Shown: positions 33,773 through 40,984, counted from the stretch's first letter. The stretch: 43,147 bases of DNA from Kitasatospora phosalacinea (GCF_000717185.1 NZ_JNYE01000067.1:1-43147), one strand, 5' to 3'. The notes: generated by a model from the letters alone, not told the origin. Numbers and translations: made by a program.

Positions 33773-34681
33773 TCAGGCTTCCTTCGTGGCACGGGAGACG
33801 GCGTCGGCGACGGGCTGCTCCAGCTCGGGCAGGTGGATGTCGGCGACGGTGACGGCGCGGTCGATGAAGCCGACCCGGTGGAGGATGTCGGCGGCTTCCT
33901 GCTGCTCGGCGACGAACTCGGCGGTGGCGGGCTCCAGTTGCCAGGGCAGGGCGGCGAGGGCGGTGTGCCAGTCGGCGGCCTCGCCGCCCTGGTCCCCGGC
34001 GGCGATCGCGGCGGCCTCGGCGGGGTGGGCGGCGGCCCAGTGGTCGGCGCGCTGCAGGGCGGTGACGATGGCGGCGACGATCTCGGGCCGCTGGACGGCG
34101 AGTTCGCGGCGGGCGAAGAACACCGAGCGGTCGGTGATGACGTCGCCGGTGCGGATCAGTTCGCGGAAGTTCCCGGTGCGGCGGGCGGCGGCGAGTTCGG
34201 CGCCCTGGGCGATCCAGCCGGCGATCCGGCCGTCGGCCAGCCGCTCGGCCTCGTCCCCGGCGGGGCGTTCGGCGGTGATGTCGTCGCGGTACGAGAGCCC
34301 GTGCTGGTGCAGGGCCTTGGCGAGCAGGTGGGTCTGCCAGGAGCCGATGCCCAGCACCACGGTGCCGCCCTTGAGGTCGGCGACCGAGTGCACCGGGCCG
34401 TCGGCGGCGACCAGCAGCGCGCCGTGGTCGGGGCGGGGGGCGGAGACGGCGGTGTAGACGATGTCGTGGCCCGCGGCCTGCGCGGTGATCGGCGGGGTGG
34501 AGCCGGTGCCGCCGAAGTCGATGGTGCCGTCGGCCAGGTAGGGGCCGGTCTTGGTGCCGTCGGCGTAGTGGTGGAACTCGGCGCTCTCGCCGAGCGGGGC
34601 CAACTCCTGCTGCAGGTAGTCGAGTCGGGCCAGGTGGTAGAGGGATGGGTTGGAGCGGTGCACACCGACGGTGACGGTCAT
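33773..34681 (-). CDS. SsuA-like substrate-binding protein without signal peptide
   Basis: A 302-residue protein of the SsuA/NMT1 solute-binding fold: MTVTVGVHRSNPSLYHLARL, GTIDFGGTGSTPPITAQAAG, DLKGGTVVLGIGSWQTHLLAKAL and RSVFFARRELAVQRPEIVAAI. The ATG at 34681 has AAGGAAA upstream and opens directly into the first strand of the fold. There is no hydrophobic leader and no lipobox Cys, and the upstream frame is Arg/Pro-rich with no hidden signal. It may be cytosolic, a periplasmic-fold protein reused as an enzyme or sensor. It lies between ssuB and ssuD in the operon. Confidence 0.85.
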   Translation of the reverse strand: MTVTVGVHRSNPSLYHLARLDYLQQELAPLGESAEFHHYADGTKTGPYLADGTIDFGGTGSTPPITAQAAGHDIVYTAVSAPRPDHGALLVAADGPVHSVADLKGGTVVLGIGSWQTHLLAKALHQHGLSYRDDITAERPAGDEAERLADGRIAGWIAQGAELAAARRTGNFRELIRTGDVITDRSVFFARRELAVQRPEIVAAIVTALQRADHWAAAHPAEAAAIAAGDQGGEAADWHTALAALPWQLEPATAEFVAEQQEAADILHRVGFIDRAVTVADIHLPELEQPVADAVSRATKEA

Positions 34682-34707
34682 GGCGGTCTCTTTCCTTGCT
34701 GAGGTGG

Positions 34708-35439
34708 TTAGTTGACGTGCTGTGGTGCGGTGTCCTGGTGTACGCCGAGGTCGGCGAGCAGGCGGCGGCGCAGGGCCGCGAATTCGGGGTCGGCGGCGTC
34801 CCGGGGGCGTTCGACGGTGACGGTCTCGTCGCGGACGAGGGCGCCGTCGCGGAGCACGGCGACCCGGTCGGCGAGCCGGATCGCCTCGTCCACGTCGTGG
34901 GTGACCAGCAGGACGGCGGGCCGGTGCTTGCGGCACAGTTCGCCGACCAGGTCCTGCATGCGCAGCCGGGTGAGGGCGTCCAGGGCGGCGAACGGCTCGT
35001 CCAGCAGCAGGAGTTCGGGTTCCCGGACGAGGGCGCGGGCGAGCGCGGCGCGCTGGGCCTCGCCGCCGGAGAGGGTGCCGGGCCAGGCGTCGGCGTGGTC
35101 GGCGAGGCCGACCTCGGCGAGGGCCCGACGGCCGGTGTCGCGGGTGGCGGCGCCGCGCGGCAGGCCGACGGTGACGTTGCCGAGGACGCGCTTGGACGGG
35201 ATCAGCCGGGGTTCCTGGAAGACCACGGTCCGCGAGGGCGGGACGAGGACGGTGCCCTGGTCGGCACGGTCGAGGGCGCCGAGGATCCGCAGCAGGGTGG
35301 TCTTGCCGGTGCCGGAGGCGCCGAGCAGGGCGAGGAACTCGCCGCGGGCGATGTCCAGGTCGATGCCGTCCAGGACGGCGCGGGTGCCGAACACCCGGCG
35401 CAGGCCCCGGAGGTGGACGGCGGGAGTGGTCGCGCTCAT
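34708..35439 (-). CDS. ssuB: Sulfonate ABC transporter ATP-binding protein
   Basis: A 243-residue ABC ATPase of the SsuB/TauB/nitrate type. Walker A is GASGTGKTT (about 39-47), the Q-loop VVFQEPRLIPSKRV, the signature LSGGEAQR, Walker B LLLLDEPFAALD and the switch His in VTHDVDEAIRLADR. The short N-terminus and RTRVL-type helix after the Q-loop (RLIPSKRVLGNVTVGL) match SsuB. Its ATG overlaps the ssuC stop by 4 bases (ATGA), so translation is coupled and the two gene products should form one transporter. Confidence 0.93.
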   Translation of the reverse strand: MSATTPAVHLRGLRRVFGTRAVLDGIDLDIARGEFLALLGASGTGKTTLLRILGALDRADQGTVLVPPSRTVVFQEPRLIPSKRVLGNVTVGLPRGAATRDTGRRALAEVGLADHADAWPGTLSGGEAQRAALARALVREPELLLLDEPFAALDALTRLRMQDLVGELCRKHRPAVLLVTHDVDEAIRLADRVAVLRDGALVRDETVTVERPRDAADPEFAALRRRLLADLGVHQDTAPQHVN

Positions 35440-36284
35440 CGTCCGGCCCCCTGTCGTGCGCCGGTGGGCCGCCAGGGCATCAGGACGCGTTCCAGGACGC
35501 GGACCGCGCCGTCGGCGGCGAGGCCGAGCAGGCCGTAGATCAGGATGCAGACGGCGAGCACGTCGGTGCGGGAGAAGTTCTGCGCCTGGGCCATCAGGTA
35601 GCCGATCCCCTCGGTGGAGTTGATCTCCTCGGCGGCGATCAGTGCGATCACGCTGAGCGTCATCGACAGCCGCAGCCCGGAGAGCAGGGCGGGCAGTGCG
35701 CCGGGCAGCACGACCTCGCGGACGACCGCCCAGCGGGAGAGGCCGAAGCTGCGCATCGCCTCGACGAGCTTGCGGTCGGTGTTGCGGACGCCGCCGGACG
35801 CGGAGACGTACATCGGGAAGGAGGTGGCCACGCCGATCAGTGCGATCTTCGCGGTCTCGGTGATGCCGAACCAGACCATGAACAGCGGCACCAGCGCCAG
35901 GAAGGGGACGGTGCGCAGGACTTGGACCGCGGAGTCGAGCAGTTCCTCGCCGAGCCGGAAGAAGCCGGTGACCACGCCGAGCACCAGGCCGGCGCCGGCG
36001 CCGAACAGCAGGCCGAGGGCGGCCCGGGTCAGCGAGGTGGACAGCGCGTCGGCGAGCTGTCCGTTGCCCCACAACTCCTGGACGGCTTGCAGGACTTGGC
36101 CGGGCGAGGCGAGCACGTCGGGGGTGAGTGCGCCGGTCGCGGAGGAGATCTGCCAGGCGGCGAGCAGGGCGACCGGGCCCAGGGTGCGCAGGGCGAGCGA
36201 GAGGCCGCGCGGCCGGGCGGCGGTGGCGCGGGCCCGGGGGGCGACCAGTCCGGCGGCCCGGGCGGCTTCGGTGGCAGTGGTCAC
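35436..36284 (-). CDS. ssuC: Sulfonate ABC transporter permease
   Basis: A 282-residue permease with about six membrane helices, start GTG 36284 overlapping the ssuA stop (GTGA). The family pattern is clear: LLAAWQISSATG, FFRLGEELLDSAVQVLRTVPFLALVPLFMVWFGI, the EAA-type loop EAMRSFGLSRWAVVREVVLPGALPALLSGLRLSM, and VIALIAAEEINSTEGIGYLM. These are characteristic of SsuC/TauC/NrtB permeases. Substrate specificity is inferred from the cluster. Confidence 0.94.
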   Translation of the reverse strand: MTTATEAARAAGLVAPRARATAARPRGLSLALRTLGPVALLAAWQISSATGALTPDVLASPGQVLQAVQELWGNGQLADALSTSLTRAALGLLFGAGAGLVLGVVTGFFRLGEELLDSAVQVLRTVPFLALVPLFMVWFGITETAKIALIGVATSFPMYVSASGGVRNTDRKLVEAMRSFGLSRWAVVREVVLPGALPALLSGLRLSMTLSVIALIAAEEINSTEGIGYLMAQAQNFSRTDVLAVCILIYGLLGLAADGAVRVLERVLMPWRPTGARQGAGR

Positions 36285-37312
36285 TGTCCGCTCCCGGCGA
36301 GGGAGTTGACGTCGATCAGGTGCGGCTTGACGTCGACCAGGGTCTTGGTGACGCCCTGGTCGGCGTAGAACTCGGCGACCACGGCGAACCGGGCGGCCTC
36401 GGCGTCGGTGATCGGCGAGTCGACGGCGCGCTGCTTGCCGAAGTCGACGGCGATCTCCCGTTCGGCGGGGGTGACGGCGGTCGGTCCGGCGTCGGTGAAC
36501 ACGTTGAGGTAGGCGGCCGGGTCGGCCTTCTCCTTGGCGCCGTTCTCGTGCAGGTAGCCGTAGAACGCCTTCACCACCTCGGGGTGCTTCTCGGCGAAGG
36601 CCGAACGCACTGCCCACACCGCGTAGTTGTCGCTGCCGACGGCCTTGCCGTCGGCGAGGAAGTGCGCGTTCGCGTTGGCGATGGCGGGGATCGAGAAGGT
36701 GCCCCAGGTCGCCCAGGCGTCGACCTGGCCGGAGTTGAAGACGCCGGAGGTCTGGTCGGCCCGCAGGTAGACCCGTTCGACCTTGTCGACCGGGATGCCG
36801 CTCTTCTCCAGCGCCTTGAGCAGCAGGTACTCGGAGGTGCCGCCCTGCGAGACGGCGACCTTCCGGCCGACCAGGTCCTTGATCTCCTTGATCGGCGAGC
36901 CGTTCTTCACCAGGATGCCCTCACCGGCCCCGTCCGGTTCGGTCTGCGCGAACAGCTTGAAGCCGGGCTTCTGGGCGAGTGCGGCGACGGCCGAGGTGAT
37001 CGAGCCCTGGGCGACGTCCAGTTGGTCGGCGTTGAGGGCCTGCGCGGCGGGGGCGAACGGGCCGGCGCTGCCCGTCCACACCACCTTGGCGTGCACGGCG
37101 GCCAGTGCCGCGTCCAGCGAGCCGTCCTTCTTGCCCTTGGCGAGGAAGCCGGAGTTCCCGGGGTCGGGCACCCGCAGCACCACCTCGGCGCCGCCCTTGC
37201 CGTCGGCGGAGGCCGCGGTGTCCTTCGCGGAGGAGCAGGCGGTCAGGGCGAGCGCGGCGACGGCGGTCAGCGCGGTGGCGGCGAGCAGGGGGCGGCGGAC
37301 GGTGGTGCGCAT
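36281..37312 (-). CDS. ssuA: Sulfonate ABC transporter substrate-binding lipoprotein
   Basis: A 343-residue lipoprotein. The N-terminus is a lipoprotein signal peptide (MRTTVRRPLLAATALTAVAALALTAC) with the lipobox Leu-Thr-Ala-Cys at residues 23-26. The mature part has the SsuA fold: AQALNADQLDVAQGSITSAVAALAQ, GILVKNGSPIKEIKDLVGRKVAVSQGGTSEYLLLKAL and NSGQVDAWATWGTFSIPA. It would deliver sulfonates to SsuBC on the outer membrane face. It follows the DszB-like gene by 55 bases, a spacer holding a short tandem repeat. Confidence 0.93.
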   Translation of the reverse strand: MRTTVRRPLLAATALTAVAALALTACSSAKDTAASADGKGGAEVVLRVPDPGNSGFLAKGKKDGSLDAALAAVHAKVVWTGSAGPFAPAAQALNADQLDVAQGSITSAVAALAQKPGFKLFAQTEPDGAGEGILVKNGSPIKEIKDLVGRKVAVSQGGTSEYLLLKALEKSGIPVDKVERVYLRADQTSGVFNSGQVDAWATWGTFSIPAIANANAHFLADGKAVGSDNYAVWAVRSAFAEKHPEVVKAFYGYLHENGAKEKADPAAYLNVFTDAGPTAVTPAEREIAVDFGKQRAVDSPITDAEAARFAVVAEFYADQGVTKTLVDVKPHLIDVNSLAGSGQ

Positions 37313-37332
37313 GGGGTTCTCCAACAGTGGGG

Positions 37333-37370
37333 GGTCGTCGACAGCGGGGTCGTCGACAGCGGGGTCGTCA
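37333..37370. repeat. 15-bp tandem repeat between two organosulfur genes
   Basis: GGTCGTCGACAGCGG is repeated at 37333 and 37348, followed by a partial third copy GGTCGTCA that contains the stop codon of the DszB-like gene. It looks like slippage of the gene end. Confidence 0.8.
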
Positions 37371-38378
37371 GGGGCGGGCGGCGAGCAGGGCGCGGGCCGC
37401 GGCCAGCGGGGCCGGGTCGGCCCAGGCGTGGACGTCGACCCGGTCGGCGAGGAAGCCGTGGGCGTGCAGGAACTGCTCCTGCTTCGCGAGGAGTTCGAGG
37501 CGGTCGGCCGACAGGTCCGGGTGCAGGGTGCGGTGGCTGCCCGCCGCGTACGCACCGGCGACGCCCTCCGGGCCGGCTCCGGTCTCGGCGCCGAGGATCC
37601 GGGCCACGTCCTTCGGCCGGTCGGCCGCCCAGTCGGCGGCCCGCAGCAGCACCGCCAGGAAGCGTGCCACCAACTCGGGCTGCTCGTCCAGGAGTTGCTG
37701 GTGCACGGTGATCGGGCGGGGCGTGCCGTTGTTGACCCGGTGGCGGCGGTCCGCCAGTGCGTCCAACTCCACGGCGGGTACCGCCCCGTGGCGGCGCGCG
37801 GCCTCCACGGCGAGCGCCCCCTTCACGTACACGGCGTCCACCCGGCCGTCCGCCAGCGCCGCCAGCTCGGCCTCCCACTGGCCGCCGCCGGGAGCGGCCT
37901 CGACGTCCACCCACGCGGCGTCGTCCGGGGCGAGGCCGGCGGAGGCCAGCGCGCCGTGGTGCCCGGCCAGCGCCATCGCCCGCCAGAAGTCGATCGCGAT
38001 CGGGTGCCGGGGCACCGCGAGCCGCCGCCCGCGCAGCTGCGCCGCGGAGGCGATGCCGCTGCCCTCCCGGACGAGGACCGTCTGGCGCTCCTCGATCCAG
38101 GTCAGGCCGATCAGCCTGGTCCGCTCGCCGCGCGAACGCGCCCACAGCGCCGGGACGTTGCCGCCCTCCCGGAACAGGCCGGTCAGTGCGTGCGTGTAGT
38201 GGTGGTCGGCGGCGACCTCCGGCGGGACGTCCTGCAGCGAGCGCACCGCGATGCCCTCGGCCGCGAACTCCTCGGCCAGCCAGCCGCGGTCGGCGGCGAT
38301 GCCGGTCGCGGTCGGCACGGGGCAGCGGGTGAACCACAGGGTGTCGGGGTACGGGGGCGCGACGGGGGACGTGCTCAT
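37368..38378 (-). CDS. DszB-like (sulfinate desulfinase-like) protein
   Basis: A 336-residue protein with the solute-binding fold but no signal peptide. Its N-terminus DTLWFTRCPVPTA resembles DszB, the 2'-hydroxybiphenyl-2-sulfinate desulfinase of biodesulfurizing rhodococci (pattern S-N-C-P-V-P-N-A), whose Cys27 is catalytic. The DszB His60 and Arg70 pair, 10 residues apart, is kept in HHYTHALTGLFREGGNVPALW, which also keeps the G-G-x-x-P-x-L motif, and RTRLIGLTW follows as in DszB. It is the first protein-coding gene after a Cys-rich leader peptide. It may cleave a sulfinate to sulfite; a simple binding protein remains the alternative. Confidence 0.72.
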   Translation of the reverse strand: MSTSPVAPPYPDTLWFTRCPVPTATGIAADRGWLAEEFAAEGIAVRSLQDVPPEVAADHHYTHALTGLFREGGNVPALWARSRGERTRLIGLTWIEERQTVLVREGSGIASAAQLRGRRLAVPRHPIAIDFWRAMALAGHHGALASAGLAPDDAAWVDVEAAPGGGQWEAELAALADGRVDAVYVKGALAVEAARRHGAVPAVELDALADRRHRVNNGTPRPITVHQQLLDEQPELVARFLAVLLRAADWAADRPKDVARILGAETGAGPEGVAGAYAAGSHRTLHPDLSADRLELLAKQEQFLHAHGFLADRVDVHAWADPAPLAAARALLAARP

Positions 38379-38467
38379 GGCGGGGCTCCGGGAATCGGCA
38401 GGAGGCGCGCGGGCGGTGTGCCACATGGTGGGAACGGCCGTGCGGGAGAAGGGGGTTCGCGAAGGGG

Positions 38468-38506
38468 TCAGCGACAACAGGAGGAGTGGCACCGGTGCGT
38501 CTTCAC
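38468..38506 (-). CDS. Cysteine-rich leader peptide of the organosulfur operon
   Basis: A 12-residue ORF, VKTHRCHSSCCR, starts with GTG at 38506. A strong AGGAGG site lies about 8 bases upstream. Three of 12 residues are Cys, and the stop is 89 bases before the DszB-like gene. Short ORFs with C-terminal Cys codons upstream of sulfur genes are known in actinomycetes as putative leader peptides that sense cysteine supply by ribosome stalling. It was too short for ordinary gene finding. The attenuator structure itself was not resolved. Confidence 0.65.
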   Translation of the reverse strand: MKTHRCHSSCCR

Positions 38507-38756
38507 GGTGGACCCCCTCCTGCTCGAACCGGCTGACGGACTGAGCGTTCCACCTGACCGGGGGCCGAATCAAGCCTTGCCAGATGATGGGACCACCTGT
38601 TCACGGAAGGCCGGACAGCCGCAACACTGCCGACACACTGCCGCAGCGGCCACTCCCATATCCTGGGAACAGCACGGAAGTTGACCGTACAGACGTGACC
38701 GTACGGACGTGACCGTACGGAAGTTGACCACCGACGAGCCGAACCGGAGAAGCGCG
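38507..38756. promoter_or_regulatory. Divergent regulatory region, organosulfur operon and IclR gene
   Basis: 250 bases between the leader peptide and the IclR start. The 14-bp repeat block lies at the IclR side. The middle is of lower G+C, for example TTGATTCGG read on the minus strand. No unambiguous promoter hexamers were assigned. Confidence 0.5.
38683..38724. promoter_or_regulatory. Three 14-bp operator-like repeats with CCGTACGG cores
   Basis: GACCGTACAGACGT, GACCGTACGGACGT and GACCGTACGGAAGT follow one another without gaps at 38683, 38697 and 38711. Two of the three contain the perfect palindrome CCGTACGG. The block is bracketed by GGAAGTTGACC on both sides (38676-38686 and 38719-38729). 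It ends 32 bases before the IclR ATG, so it probably binds that regulator and controls both directions. Confidence 0.7.
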
Positions 38757-39527
38757 ATGCACGCCCCCGGAACCCTCCCCGCCCCACCCGGCGGTGCCCA
38801 GGCGGTCCACCGGGCGCTCGGCCTGCTGCACTGCTTCCACGACAACGGGCCCGACCTCAGCGCCTCCGAACTCGCCCGCCGGACGGGCCTGTCCGTCTCC
38901 ACCGCGCACCGCCTCGCCCGCACCCTGGTCGCCACCGGCTTCCTCGACCAGGACGAGCGCACCGCCCGCTACCGGCTCGGCCCCGCCGTCGCCGAGCTCG
39001 GCCAACTCACCTTCCACCAGCGCGGACTGCACCTCGCCGCCCCCGAACTCGCCCGGCTCGCCGAGCGCACCGGCGCCACCGCCGACCTCGCCATCCGCTC
39101 CGGCCCGCACGCCGTCATCCTGGTCGGCGGCTCCGTCCTCCCCTCCACCGGCCTCGGCCTGCGCCGCCCGCTGCACTCCACGGCCCTCGGCAAGGTGCTG
39201 CTGGCCTGGCCCTCCCCCACCGAGACGCCGCTGCGCGGGCCGCTGCCCGCCTACACCCCGCGGACCCTCACCGACCCGGCCGCCCTCGACGCCGAACTCG
39301 CCCTCACCCGCGAACGCGGCTACGCCCTCAACGACGGCGAGTCCACCCCCGGCGTCCGCACCCTGGCCGTCCCCGTCCTCGACCGCACCCCCACCGCCCG
39401 CTTCGCCCTCGCCGTCCGCTCCACCCCCGCCCACCTCACCGACGGGGCCCTGCCGCGCGCCCTCGCCCACGCCAGGGCCTGCGCCCGGGACCTGGCGGTC
39501 CTCCTGCTGCCCCCGGACCAGCGCTAG
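38757..39527 (+). CDS. IclR family transcriptional regulator
   Basis: A 256-residue IclR protein. The winged helix (about 15-75) has AVHRALGLLHCFHD and LSASELARRTGLSVSTAHRLARTL; the effector domain (about 85-250) has GATADLAIRSGPHAVILVGG, LHSTALGKVLLAW and ERGYALNDGESTPGVRTLAVPV. The ATG at 38757 (GGAGAAG upstream) is preferred to one at 38709 that would lie inside the operator-like repeats. It is divergent from the organosulfur operon and is the natural candidate to regulate it. The ligand is unknown. Confidence 0.9.
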   Translation: MHAPGTLPAPPGGAQAVHRALGLLHCFHDNGPDLSASELARRTGLSVSTAHRLARTLVATGFLDQDERTARYRLGPAVAELGQLTFHQRGLHLAAPELARLAERTGATADLAIRSGPHAVILVGGSVLPSTGLGLRRPLHSTALGKVLLAWPSPTETPLRGPLPAYTPRTLTDPAALDAELALTRERGYALNDGESTPGVRTLAVPVLDRTPTARFALAVRSTPAHLTDGALPRALAHARACARDLAVLLLPPDQR

Positions 39528-39537
39528 CAGACCGCGG

Positions 39538-39579
39538 AGCGCACCGACGGAAGCGCACCGACGGAAGCGCACCGACGGG
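39538..39579. repeat. 14-bp tandem repeat, 3 copies
   Basis: AGCGCACCGACGGA occurs at 39538, 39552 and 39566 (last base differs). It lies just after the IclR stop and leads into the long inverted repeat. It is unlike the operator repeats at the gene's other end. Confidence 0.85.
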
Positions 39580-39701
39580 GGTGCGGGGAACTGCGCGCAG
39601 CGGAGGACGAAAGCCAGCAAGGCCGCGACGAAGGCAGTGAGTTGATGCCCTGTCGCGACCTTGCCGTGCGTCGTGGCCGCTCGCGCAGCTCCCCGCGCCC
39701 C
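39577..39701. terminator. Long nested inverted repeat between converging genes
   Basis: Arms GGGGTGCGGGGAACTGCGCG (39577-39596) and CGCGCAGCTCCCCGCGCCCC (39682-39701) match at 18 of 20 positions. Inside them AAGGCCGCGAC and GTCGCGACCTT pair at 10 of 11. The arm sequence resembles a repeat found many times in streptomycete genomes (GGGGCGCGGGGAACTGCGCG). It probably acts as a bidirectional terminator; no gene is present in 39528-39738. Confidence 0.75.
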
Positions 39702-39738
39702 TGCCGGTGCGCTGCCGGTCGGTGCGCTACCCGTCCGC

Positions 39739-40386
39739 CTACGCGGCGGGCGCGTACTTGTAGCCGACGCGGCGGACGGTGACGATCGTGTCGCGGTGGG
39801 CCGCACCGAGCTTGCGGCGCAGGCGGGCGACGTGGACGTCGACGGTGCGGCCGTCGCCGACGTGGCCGTAGCCCCAGACGGTGTGGACGAGCTGGTCGCG
39901 GGTGTGGACGCGGTGCGGGTGCCCGGTGAGGTGGGCGAGGAGCTCGAACTCGAGGTAGGTGAGGTCGAGCAGCGAGCCGTCGACGTACGCGTTGCGGCGG
40001 TCCAGGTCGACGGAGATGCCGTTGTCCGCGGGCCGGGTGAACGGCCGGGCGGCCGGGGCCTCGGCGACGGGCGCGGCCGGCGCGGCCGGGGTCTCGGCGG
40101 GCACCAGCACCAGGTAGCCCACCAGCGGGGAGTTGGCCGCCCCGAGCTGGGCGAGCAGCCCCTGCGGGAGGACGGACTGCGGGAGGGCGGCGACCACGGC
40201 GGCGCCGTCCTGGAGCCCGGCGAGCAGGCTCTCGGGGGCGGGCGCGGTGGGAACGGTGACCGGCCGGGCCGGGGCGGCGCCGCGCCGGTGCTCGGCGCCG
40301 GTGGCGGCGGTCGCGGGGGCGAGGTTGGGGAGGGAGCGGACCGCGCGCAGGTGCGGGGTCGCGGTGGCGGTGGCGGCGTACGACAT
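39739..40386 (-). CDS. Winged-helix regulator with degenerate N-terminal domain
   Basis: A 215-residue DNA-binding protein. The C-terminal 95 residues are an OmpR/PhoB winged helix: LDLTYLEFELLAHLTGHPHRVHTRDQLVHTVWGYGHVGDGRTVDVHVARLRRKLG, then TVRRVGYKYAP. The N-terminal half is Ala/Pro-rich with only a hint of a receiver strand (PLVGYLVLVPAE), and no phosphoacceptor Asp or acidic pocket is seen, so it is an orphan regulator not driven by a kinase. The start is ATG 40386 with a weak AAAGAG site. A leader peptide lies 268 bases upstream and may control it. Confidence 0.85.
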   Translation of the reverse strand: MSYAATATATPHLRAVRSLPNLAPATAATGAEHRRGAAPARPVTVPTAPAPESLLAGLQDGAAVVAALPQSVLPQGLLAQLGAANSPLVGYLVLVPAETPAAPAAPVAEAPAARPFTRPADNGISVDLDRRNAYVDGSLLDLTYLEFELLAHLTGHPHRVHTRDQLVHTVWGYGHVGDGRTVDVHVARLRRKLGAAHRDTIVTVRRVGYKYAPAA

Positions 40387-40653
40387 GTGAGGGCTCTTTC
40401 GCGCGTGACGGTCGGTGGGTGGTCGTCGTCTGCGCTTCCGGCGCACGGGAGTTGACGGTTGGTCAGGTCCGGGGCCGGGAGGCGCGGGGCGCGCGTCGAC
40501 AGGTCTGGTCGAAGTGGTGGTTCCGGCGCGAGGGCCAGAAGGGTTCGAGGAGGGTGCGGGTCTGCACGGTTGCTCTCCGGAGCGCGGCGCGGGTCGACGG
40601 GGACGCACGGAACCGCCGCCCTCCCGGCGGGTGCGGGGAGGGGTGGCGGTGCG
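40387..40653 (-). promoter_or_regulatory. Leader region between leader peptide and winged-helix gene
   Basis: 267 bases without a convincing gene. Just after the leader peptide stop, CCGCC, a 5-base loop and GGCGG form a hairpin near 40609-40625. It could be an attenuator, and further GC-rich pairings are possible. I saw no second small ORF with a good ribosome site. Confidence 0.4.
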
Positions 40654-40746
40654 TCAGCGACAGCAGGTGCTGTAGATCCGGCCGTGGTCGATGTACCGGC
40701 GGACGGTGAGCACGGGGAGGGCGGCGATGCGGACCGTGGCGGTCAT
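40654..40746 (-). CDS. 30-residue leader peptide ending Cys-Cys-Arg
   Basis: A short ORF starting ATG at 40746 with a very strong GGGGGAGGAG site. The peptide begins MTATVRIAALPVLTVRRY and ends IDHGRIYSTCCR. The Arg-Arg-(His/Tyr)-(Val/Ile)-Asp core followed by Ser and terminal Cys residues matches the putative leader peptides seen upstream of sulfur and other genes in streptomycetes. Its last residues (Ser-x-Cys-Cys-Arg, stop) equal those of the 12-residue leader of the organosulfur operon at 38468-38506. The likely role is translation-linked control of the downstream regulator by cysteine (or arginine) tRNA supply. Confidence 0.75.
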   Translation of the reverse strand: MTATVRIAALPVLTVRRYIDHGRIYSTCCR

Positions 40747-40984
40747 GGTGCGGCTCCTCCCCCGAGTTGTGTCGGTCCCGCGGCGGAACGGCGGCGGGCA
40801 CGGGTACGAGACTTCCACGCCCGGCGCCCGGAAGGCAACCCACCGGAGGGGCACATCCGCAGGCCGAGACAGAAAACGTCCAGGATCCGGACGCCACCGC
40901 CCCGACCTGCGGAAACGGAAAAAATATCGGAGGCAGAGCTACCGGCGGAACCGCCCCGGAGCCACCCGTGGAACTACCGCGGCG
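40747..40984 (-). promoter_or_regulatory. Spacer after cvnD, with possible terminator and promoter
   Basis: On the minus strand, after the cvnD stop, GGCGG, 2 bases, CCGCC (40944-40955) is followed about 20 bases later by six Ts (A-run 40919-40924), a weak intrinsic terminator for the cvn operon. The AT-rich stretch around 40915-40930 could also hold the leader-peptide promoter. No gene is seen. Confidence 0.4.

Noticed and set aside
38709..39527. Upstream ATG start for the IclR gene
   Set aside because: It would place the start inside the triple operator-like repeat and add a 16-residue segment not typical of the family. The ATG at 38757 has its own ribosome site.
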